From Pseudomonadota bacterium (GTDB taxonomy: Bacteria > Pseudomonadota > Gammaproteobacteria > Burkholderiales > SG8-39): 8,666 nucleotides of DNA. How positions within the stretch are numbered: position 1 is the stretch's first letter; the number at the start of each line of letters is the position of its first letter. The translations under genes were made by a program, and so were the position numbers. This document shows, piece by piece, positions 1 to 5,136 of this stretch. The notes below the pieces were generated by a model. The model did no database searches and had not been told where the DNA came from. It saw only the letters and a program-made list of their open reading frames with translations. The DNA is taken from contig QGUL01000048.1 in NCBI GenBank assembly GCA_003242425.1, positions 1 to 8,666 of the forward strand, given 5' to 3'.

Positions 1-473
1 TAGCCGAAGCCGCCGCTGCCGCGCGGCTCGTCCACGATCTCGCCGTACCAGCGACCCTCGGCGATGAGCGGTTCGGGGTCTTCGGCATGGCGCAACAGCA
101 CCACCACACAGTAGTAATGCGCGCGGCGGTCGGCCACGCCCCGCAAGGCGGCGACGAGCTTGGCGTTGTTGCGCGCGTCCGATTTCGGCTCGCCGGCGTA
201 GCGGGAAGAATGCACTCCAGGCGCGCCGCCCAGCGCCGCGACGCAAAGCCCCGAATCGTCGGCGAGCGCCGGCAGCCCGCTCAGGCGGGACGCGTGACGC
301 GCTTTGGCGAGCGCGTTCTCGACGAAAGTACCGTAGGGTTCGGCCGCCTCTTCGATGCCAAGCGCACCCTGCGTCACCACTTCCAGGCTCAAGGGCTGCA
401 AGAGCTGCTCCAGCTCGCGCAGCTTGCCGGCGTTGTTCGAGGCCAGCACCACCCGCCGAAGGCCCGCGCTCAT
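1..473 (-). CDS. rdgB: RdgB/HAM1 XTP/dITP diphosphatase, 3' end cut by the window edge
   Basis: This gene encodes the nucleotide-pool cleaning pyrophosphatase that hydrolyses ITP, dITP and XTP to monophosphates plus pyrophosphate, keeping deaminated purines out of DNA and RNA. I read 157 complete codons before the window ends. The start is the ATG at 473, with a GGAG ribosome-binding site at 481-484 seven bases upstream. Visible family signatures are the N-terminal nucleotide-binding motif ASNNAGKLRE (residues 11-20), the catalytic motif ADDSGL (71-76, with the acidic pair D72/D73) and SRYAG (90-94). The frame reaches GSGGFG at the edge, which is the start of the conserved GSGGFGYDP motif, so roughly the last fifth of the protein is missing. 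The start lies one base after the rph stop (TGAAATG), so the two genes are probably co-transcribed and translationally coupled. Identity is well supported by motif recognition. Confidence 0.95.
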   Translation of the reverse strand, partial: MSAGLRRVVLASNNAGKLRELEQLLQPLSLEVVTQGALGIEEAAEPYGTFVENALAKARHASRLSGLPALADDSGLCVAALGGAPGVHSSRYAGEPKSDARNNAKLVAALRGVADRRAHYYCVVVLLRHAEDPEPLIAEGRWYGEIVDEPRGSGGFG

Positions 474-474
474 T

Positions 475-1194
475 TCAGCGCTCCAGCACCGCGCGCTGCG
501 CTTCGATCAGCTGCCGGATGCCGCGCGCAGCCAGATCGAGCATCGCGTCCATCTGCTCGCGGCTGAATGGTTCGCCTTCGGCCGTGCCCTGGATTTCCAC
601 CAGTCCGCCGCTGCCGGTCATGACCACGTTCATGTCCGTGTCGCAGGCCGAGTCCTCCTGGTAATCGAGATCGAGCACCGGCACGCCCTGGTAGATGCCG
701 ACCGAGACGGCGGCAACGAAATCGCGCACCGGCGACTCGGCGATGCGCTGCTCGGCGAGCAGCCATTCCACCGCGTCGCAGGCAGCGACGAAGGCGCCGG
801 TGATACTGGCCGTGCGCGTACCGCCGTCGGCCTGCAGCACGTCGCAATCGATCTGAATGGTGCGCGGGCCGAGCTTGGCGAGATCCATGACCGCGCGCAG
901 CGAACGGCCGATGAGCCGCTGGATCTCCTGCGTGCGGCCGCTTTGCCTGCCGCGCGCGGCTTCGCGTTCGGTGCGGGTGTGGGTCGAGCGCGGCAGCATG
1001 CCGTATTCCGCGGTCAGCCAGCCCTGTCCGCTGTCGCGCAGGAAGGGCGGCACCTTCTCGTCCACGCTCGCGGTGCAAATCACCTTGGTGTCGCCGAATT
1101 CCACGAGTACGGAACCCTCGGCATGCTTGGTATAGCCCCGGGTGATCCGTACGGGACGCAATTCTTCGGGCAGACGCCCGCTGGGTCGGTTCAT
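475..1194 (-). CDS. rph: Ribonuclease PH
   Basis: RNase PH is a phosphorolytic 3'-to-5' exoribonuclease that trims the 3' ends of tRNA precursors using phosphate and releasing nucleoside diphosphates. The 239-residue reading matches the usual length (about 238). Conserved blocks are [18 protein letters not shown] (residues 21-38), [14 protein letters not shown] (61-74), [16 protein letters not shown] (85-100, with active-site R87), the phosphate-binding GGTRTAS (124-130), and [10 protein letters not shown] (180-189) with likely metal-binding acidic residues D181 and D187. I chose the ATG at 1194 because the protein then begins MNRPSGR, matching the family N-terminus. In-frame GTG starts at 1200 and 1209 would add two or five residues, and none has a strong ribosome-binding site. 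It lies 95 bases after the PP2C gene and one base before rdgB. No confident promoter of its own was seen, so readthrough from the kinase/phosphatase genes is likely. Confidence 0.97.
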   Translation of the reverse strand: MNRPSGRLPEELRPVRITRGYTKHAEGSVLVEFGDTKVICTASVDEKVPPFLRDSGQGWLTAEYGMLPRSTHTRTEREAARGRQSGRTQEIQRLIGRSLRAVMDLAKLGPRTIQIDCDVLQADGGTRTASITGAFVAACDAVEWLLAEQRIAESPVRDFVAAVSVGIYQGVPVLDLDYQEDSACDTDMNVVMTGSGGLVEIQGTAEGEPFSREQMDAMLDLAARGIRQLIEAQRAVLER

Positions 1195-1289
1195 GTTCAC
1201 ATCATCCACTGGAAAGGGCCGCGCATGGCCGCGCAGCCGAATGGGAATCGCCTAGGGTACGCGACCCGCGGCGCTTTCGTCACGCCCGA

Positions 1290-2210
1290 TCAGGAGGAGT
1301 GTTTTTTGATGGCGTTGCGGATCTCGGCGATGGCGCGCTCGATTTCCTCGTCGCTCAGGTAGCCGCCCTCCTGACCGCCCTGGCTGGTGCGGCCGAACTG
1401 CACCACGGTCGTCTTGTAGGCGTTGGGATCCATTTCGACGGTGGAAATCCACTGGTCGCCGTCCTCGAGCAGCTCTTCGGCCCAGGTCATGGCGATGACC
1501 GAAAGATTGTCGCCGTCGGGACCGGCACGCGATTCGGCCAGATCGAGCAGGTTGGGCACCGCGGACATGATGTCTTCCCGCAGCAGGGCCTCGCAGATCA
1601 GCCGGCCCGACAAGGGGCTCCAGAGGCCGTCGGTGCACAGCAGCAGCGTATCGCCGTGGCGCAAGGCCGTGGGGCGCGAGAGATCGATCTTCGGCGGCGC
1701 CATCTGTCCAAGGCAGTTGAAGATCTTGTTGCGCTCGGGGTGATGCGCCACCGCTTCCTCGCGGATGCGGCCGCTGTCGACCAGCATCTGCACACGCGAA
1801 TGGTCCTTGGTCTGGACCACTATGCGGCCGTCGCGGATGAGGTACAGACGGGAATCGCCCACGTGCGCCCAGTACGCCAGGCCATCCTGGACGATGCAGC
1901 AGACGACGGTGGTACGGGGGGTTTCCAGCAGGCCGCGCTCGTTGGCGTAGTCGATGATCGCCAGGTGCGCGTTCATGATGGTGTCGAACAGGAAGCGGAA
2001 GGGATCCTCGAGCTGGGGCTTCGCCTGGCGCTGGAAGGCTTCGGCAATGAACTGGGTCGCGATCTGGGCGGCCACTTCGCCGTGCAAGTGGCCGCCCATG
2101 CCATCCGCGACGATCATGCACAGGGCGTCACGGCTGTAGCAGTAGGCCACGCGGTCCTGGTTGGCCTTGCGCGGCCCCTGCCTGCTTTCCTGATAGATGC
2201 TGAATTTCAT
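1290..2210 (-). CDS. PP2C-family serine/threonine protein phosphatase
   Basis: This is a predicted metal-dependent (Mn/Mg) PPM/PP2C phosphatase that removes phosphate from Ser/Thr residues, most likely on the neighbouring kinase and its substrates. Of 306 residues, about 1-245 form the catalytic domain. Motifs are NQDR (17-20), the metal-binding DGMGGH (36-41), AHVGDSRLY (115-123), KDHS (135-138), LCTDGLW (191-197) and the C-terminal metal ligand GDNLSV (233-238). All principal metal-binding aspartates (D19, D36, D194, D234) are present, so the enzyme should be active. Residues from about 246 form an extension beyond the usual domain, ending in a charged helix (about 286-303). There is no signal peptide or membrane segment, so it is probably cytoplasmic. 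The ATG at 2210 has a good AAAGGGG ribosome-binding site at 2217-2223. It starts 15 bases after the kinase stop, indicating one transcript. Its targets cannot be told from sequence. Confidence 0.93.
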   Translation of the reverse strand: MKFSIYQESRQGPRKANQDRVAYCYSRDALCMIVADGMGGHLHGEVAAQIATQFIAEAFQRQAKPQLEDPFRFLFDTIMNAHLAIIDYANERGLLETPRTTVVCCIVQDGLAYWAHVGDSRLYLIRDGRIVVQTKDHSRVQMLVDSGRIREEAVAHHPERNKIFNCLGQMAPPKIDLSRPTALRHGDTLLLCTDGLWSPLSGRLICEALLREDIMSAVPNLLDLAESRAGPDGDNLSVIAMTWAEELLEDGDQWISTVEMDPNAYKTTVVQFGRTSQGGQEGGYLSDEEIERAIAEIRNAIKKHSS

Positions 2211-2225
2211 CCGCCGCCCCTTTGC

Positions 2226-3173
2226 CTAGCGACGCGCCAGCCGCATCAGCGTGCTGCGCAGATTGGCGACGAAGGAACGCTTGCGCGGGCCTTCGGGGTC
2301 GCGTTCGCGCAGCAGCACCTTCTGCAGCGCCATGACGCTCTGCGGCCGCTGTAGATGGTCGAGCTGCAGGCACCAGTCGATGGTCTCCAGCAACTGGGTC
2401 GAATACTTGCCCGCGAACAGCTTGGTGGCCGAGACGTAGCGGTCGCGTTCCATGCGCAGGTCGGCCGCCTGCGGGGCCGCCCCGGCCAGGCAGGCGAACA
2501 GGCTCGCGCCCACCGAATAGATGTCGCTCCAGGGCCCGAGCAGGTCGCGCTTCTGGTAGTGCTCGGGCGAGGCGAAGCCGGGCGTGTACATGGGATTGAG
2601 CTTGAAGCCCTCGCTCGTCAGCGTCTGCCGCGCGGCGCCGAAGTCGATCAGCACCGGCGTGCCGTCGTTGCGGATGTAGATGTTCGCCGGTTTGATGTCC
2701 AGGTGCAGCAGCTTGTTCGAGTGCACCTCGCGCAGGCCGTTCAACAGCAGGGTGAACACCCGGCGGATGAAGTTCTCCTTCATCGCCCCGCGGCGAGCCT
2801 GGATGTGCTCCTGCAGCGTGCGGCCGCGTTCGTAGCGCATCACCAGGTACACGGTCTCGTTGGCGCGGAAAAAGTTCAACACCCGCACGACGTTGGGATG
2901 CGAAAGCCGCGCCAGCGCCCGCCCCTCCTCGAAAAAGCACTTCATGCCGTAACGGAAGGTGGCGAGGTTCTCTTCGGCGATGGAGGGCAGCGCGTCGCCC
3001 TCCTTGCGCAGGGCCAGCGAGCTGGGCAGGTATTCCTTGATTGCTACCGGTTGGTTGTTCTCGTCGTGCGCCAGATAGACGATCGAGAACCCGCCGCAGG
3101 AAAGAACTTTGGTGATGCGATAGTTCTGCAGTTGGTAGCCATCCGGCAGAGGCTGGTTCGCTTGCGACGGCAT
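2226..3173 (-). CDS. Hanks-type serine/threonine protein kinase, soluble
   Basis: The 315-residue product is a eukaryotic-like Ser/Thr kinase with a single catalytic domain at about residues 17-290. Visible elements are a glycine-loop region SCGGFSIVY (25-33), the ATP-positioning lysine K46 in VAIKEY, the probable alpha-C glutamate E83, catalytic loop HLDIKPAN (157-164, with D159, K161, N164), DFG at 177-179 and the APE-equivalent SPE at 202-204. Two features differ from textbook kinases: two of the three loop glycines are serine (S25, S30), and the HRD arginine is leucine (L158), making it a non-RD kinase. The catalytic lysine, aspartates and asparagine are intact, so activity is plausible. 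There is no transmembrane segment and no PASTA or other sensor domain. A short basic tail (about 291-315) follows. The ATG at 3173 is the first in frame; its ribosome-binding site is weak. It pairs with the PP2C gene 15 bases downstream. Substrates and signal are unknown. Confidence 0.92.
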   Translation of the reverse strand: MPSQANQPLPDGYQLQNYRITKVLSCGGFSIVYLAHDENNQPVAIKEYLPSSLALRKEGDALPSIAEENLATFRYGMKCFFEEGRALARLSHPNVVRVLNFFRANETVYLVMRYERGRTLQEHIQARRGAMKENFIRRVFTLLLNGLREVHSNKLLHLDIKPANIYIRNDGTPVLIDFGAARQTLTSEGFKLNPMYTPGFASPEHYQKRDLLGPWSDIYSVGASLFACLAGAAPQAADLRMERDRYVSATKLFAGKYSTQLLETIDWCLQLDHLQRPQSVMALQKVLLRERDPEGPRKRSFVANLRSTLMRLARR

Positions 3174-3286
3174 GAGGTCCGCTAAAGCTGCCCTGTGCGA
3201 TAAGATACGGTTTTTTCGGGCCGGATTGTCTTGCTTTGTTCCGTCAAAGTAAAGCGACGGTGCCGCGACAACCTGACAAGCTTCGC
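3174..3286. promoter_or_regulatory. Divergent control region between the kinase gene and yicC
   Basis: This 113-base gap separates two divergent gene blocks, so it should hold promoters in both directions. It is richer in A/T than the flanking genes between about 3184 and 3255. Weak candidates are TTTACT/GACAAT on the minus strand (3248-3253 and 3225-3230, 17-base spacer) for the kinase, and TTGTCT/TAAAGC on the plus strand (3226-3231 and 3250-3255, 18-base spacer) for yicC. The two overlap. A TAAGAT box at 3201-3206 lacks a matching -35. A small inverted repeat, CTTTG/CAAAG (3234-3238 and 3245-3249), lies inside the overlap. That promoters exist here is inferred from layout; the exact boxes are uncertain. 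Confidence 0.4.
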
Positions 3287-4153
3287 ATGATCCAAAGCAT
3301 GACCGGCTACGCGACGGTGGTGCGGGAGCTGCCGCAAGGCACCCTGACCCTGGAGCTGCGTTCCGTGAACAGCCGTTTCCTGGACCTGCAGTTCCGCATC
3401 GTCGACGACCTGCGGGCGGTCGAACCCTCCTTGCGCGAGCGCATCACGGCACGCATTGCGCGCGGCAAGGTCGACTGCCGCATGAGCTACACCCCGGCGC
3501 CGCTCGCCCAGCTCGACGCACCGCTGAACGTCGAGGCGATCAAACGGCTGGGGCAGCAATCCGAGCTGATCCGCCGCTATCTGCCGGATGCGGCGCCCTT
3601 GCGCGTGGTGGACGTGCTGCGCTGGCCGGGGGTAATGGGCGAGGACACGGGCGCGGACGAGGCCCTTTATGCCGCCGCGGCCGAGGCCGTCGAGCATGCC
3701 CTCGACGAACTGACGGCGGCGCGCCGGCGCGAGGGGGACAAGCTCAAACGCATGATCCTGGAACGCGTGAACGCGATCCGCGAACGCCTGCGCGCGCTGG
3801 AACCGCTCATTCCGGAGTCGATCGCCGCCTACCAGGAAAAACTCTCCGCCAAACTGCGCGAGGTGCTGGCGAGCGCCGACGAGGACCGCATCCGCCAGGA
3901 GATCGCCGTATACGGCGTGAAGATCGACGTCGCCGAGGAGCTTTCCCGCCTCGCCGCGCACCTCGACGAGGTGGAGCGCGTGCTCGAACAGGGCGGCCCT
4001 GTCGGCAAACGGCTCGACTTCCTCATGCAGGAGCTCAACCGCGAAGCCAATACGCTCGGCTCCAAATCCGTTTCCAAGGAACTGTCCGACGCCGCACTGG
4101 AGTTCAAGCTGCTCATCGAACAGATGCGCGAGCAGGTGCAGAACATCGAATAG
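3287..4153 (+). CDS. yicC: YicC/YloC family endoribonuclease
   Basis: YicC proteins are a conserved bacterial family; E. coli YicC has been reported as an endoribonuclease that promotes decay of the small RNA RyhB. This 288-residue protein matches the family length (E. coli 287). The N-terminal domain opens MIQSMTGYA and carries LELRSVNSRFLDLQFR (residues 22-37) and LRERITARIARGKV (49-62). The C-terminal DUF1732 part contains RIRQEIAVYGVKIDVAEELS (201-220) and the signature GKRLDFLMQELNREANTLGS (240-259). The start is set by the family N-terminus: the ATG at 3287 gives MIQSMTGYA, although a TTG at 3236 would extend the frame by 17 residues without homology. No clear ribosome-binding site precedes it. 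It is the first gene of the rightward block and is followed after 68 bases by gmk, a neighbour arrangement also seen for yloC-gmk in Bacillus. Confidence 0.95.
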   Translation: MIQSMTGYATVVRELPQGTLTLELRSVNSRFLDLQFRIVDDLRAVEPSLRERITARIARGKVDCRMSYTPAPLAQLDAPLNVEAIKRLGQQSELIRRYLPDAAPLRVVDVLRWPGVMGEDTGADEALYAAAAEAVEHALDELTAARRREGDKLKRMILERVNAIRERLRALEPLIPESIAAYQEKLSAKLREVLASADEDRIRQEIAVYGVKIDVAEELSRLAAHLDEVERVLEQGGPVGKRLDFLMQELNREANTLGSKSVSKELSDAALEFKLLIEQMREQVQNIE

Positions 4154-4221
4154 TTGCCCGCGCCGCGCCCTTGGCGCACCGCAATCGCCTATGATGAACC
4201 TCTTTGGTACGCCCGCACGCC

Positions 4222-4839
4222 ATGCCTGAAGTCGAAGGCCTGCTGTTCATCGTGGCCGCGCCCTCGGGGGCCGGCAAGTCCTCCCTGGTCAAGGCCCTGC
4301 TCGAGGACATTCCCGATCTGGCGCTGTCTATCTCTTATACCACCCGCGCGCCGCGCCCCGGCGAGCAGAACGGCCGCGAATACCATTTCGTCGATCAGGC
4401 GACCTTTGCGCGCATGCGCGAGGCGGGCGAGTTCCTGGAATGCGCCGAAGTGCACGGCAACTGGTACGGCACCTCGAAGGCGCAGATCGGCCGGCTGCGC
4501 GCCGCGGGCCGCGATGTGGTGCTGGAAATCGACTGGCAGGGGGCACAGCAGGTGCGGCGGCTGTTTCCGGACGCCATCGGCATCTTCATCCTGCCCCCTT
4601 CGCTGGAAGAGCTGGGCCGCCGCCTGATCAACCGCGGACAGGACAGCGAAGAGGTGATCCGGCGCCGCCTGGCCGCCGCCGCGGCCGAGATCGGCCATGC
4701 GGTGGAATTCGATTATGTTATTATTAACAACGACTTCGAACGCGCACGCGGCGATCTGGCCGCGGTCGTTCGAGCGTCCAGACTCGCGATGGAACGCCAG
4801 CGTGCGCGTCATCCCGAGTTGTTCAACCTGAAGGATTAG
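4222..4839 (+). CDS. gmk: Guanylate kinase
   Basis: Guanylate kinase transfers phosphate from ATP to GMP to give GDP, an essential step toward GTP and thus toward (p)ppGpp. The product has 205 residues (E. coli 207). It shows the ATP-binding P-loop APSGAGKSS (13-21), the GMP-binding segment [13 protein letters not shown] (36-48) with GREYHFV (51-57), HGNWYGTSK (78-86), EIDWQGA (102-108), and a lid region rich in arginine around 134-149. The ATG at 4222 is chosen because it places the P-loop at the usual distance from the N-terminus; an in-frame TTG at 4204 would add six residues. No convincing ribosome-binding site is visible. In the 68-base gap upstream, TATGAT at 4190-4195 resembles a -10 box but lacks a well-spaced -35, so an internal promoter is only possible. 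The stop is followed two bases later by the rpoZ start. Confidence 0.97.
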   Translation: MPEVEGLLFIVAAPSGAGKSSLVKALLEDIPDLALSISYTTRAPRPGEQNGREYHFVDQATFARMREAGEFLECAEVHGNWYGTSKAQIGRLRAAGRDVVLEIDWQGAQQVRRLFPDAIGIFILPPSLEELGRRLINRGQDSEEVIRRRLAAAAAEIGHAVEFDYVIINNDFERARGDLAAVVRASRLAMERQRARHPELFNLKD

Positions 4840-4841
4840 CC

Positions 4842-5051
4842 ATGGCCCGTATCACTGTCGACGATTGCCTGCAGAACATTCCCAACCGCTTCCAGCTCAC
4901 GCTGGCCGCGACCTACCGCGCACGGCAATTGGCCCAGGGCGGCACGCCCATGGTGGAACAGAACCGGGACAAGCCTACCGTGATCGCGCTGCGCGAAATC
5001 GCGGCCGGCAAGGTGGGCATCGAAATGCTACAGCGCGTACACCAGAATTGA
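4842..5051 (+). CDS. rpoZ: DNA-directed RNA polymerase omega subunit
   Basis: Omega is the smallest RNA polymerase core subunit. It helps fold and assemble beta-prime and, in E. coli, contributes to one ppGpp-binding site. The product has 69 residues, shorter than E. coli (91), which I recall as typical of betaproteobacteria. It begins [20 protein letters not shown] and contains [12 protein letters not shown] (22-33) and [15 protein letters not shown] (44-58), the conserved omega core. A ribosome-binding site AAGGA at 4831-4835 lies within the last codons of gmk, six bases before the ATG, so translation is probably coupled to gmk. An 85-base gap containing a strong inverted-repeat structure separates it from spoT. 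Confidence 0.96.
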   Translation: MARITVDDCLQNIPNRFQLTLAATYRARQLAQGGTPMVEQNRDKPTVIALREIAAGKVGIEMLQRVHQN

Positions 5052-5060
5052 ACGACGAGT

Positions 5061-5120
5061 GCACATGTAGGTCGCGTACGCTCGGCGCCCCGCTGCAGGG
5101 GCGCCGGACCATCCATGTGC
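5061..5120 (+). promoter_or_regulatory. Nested stem-loop in the rpoZ-spoT gap, possible spoT leader RNA
   Basis: Nearly the whole gap can fold into one nested structure. An outer 7-base pairing joins GCACATG (5061-5067) to CATGTGC (5114-5120). Inside it GGTC (5070-5073) pairs with GACC (5107-5110). The core is a perfect 9-base, all-G/C stem, CGGCGCCCC (5083-5091) with GGGGCGCCG (5098-5106), closing a six-base loop. No run of T follows on either strand, so it is not a standard intrinsic terminator. The structure ends three bases before the spoT ribosome-binding site (5124-5131). The pairings are read directly; a regulatory, RNA-processing or partial-terminator role is inference. Confidence 0.5.
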
Positions 5121-5123
5121 CGC

Positions 5124-5131
5124 AAGAGGGG
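5124..5131 (+). promoter_or_regulatory. spoT ribosome-binding site
   Basis: AAGAGGGG lies five bases before the ATG at 5137. It fixes the spoT start over other nearby frames and sits directly after the nested stem-loop, so folding there could affect its accessibility. Confidence 0.75.
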
Positions 5132-5136
5132 CGGCG

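Noticed and set aside
1217..1234. Direct repeat GGCCGCGC-AT-GGCCGCGC upstream of rph
   Set aside because: It is only 8 bases repeated once in very GC-rich DNA, with no promoter nearby; chance is sufficient.
1195..1289. Possible rph promoter in the gap after the PP2C gene
   Set aside because: The best boxes (GTGACG and TACCCT, 18-base spacer) match consensus poorly; readthrough from the upstream genes is simpler.
1299..2354. Plus-strand open frame opposite the PP2C gene
   Set aside because: It is a shadow of the phosphatase, whose metal-binding motifs are complete on the minus strand. No start signal or domain is visible.
4154..4221. Possible gmk promoter at TATGAT (4190-4195)
   Set aside because: The nearest TTG-type -35 (4171-4176) is only 13 bases away, too close for sigma-70, so I did not list it as a feature.
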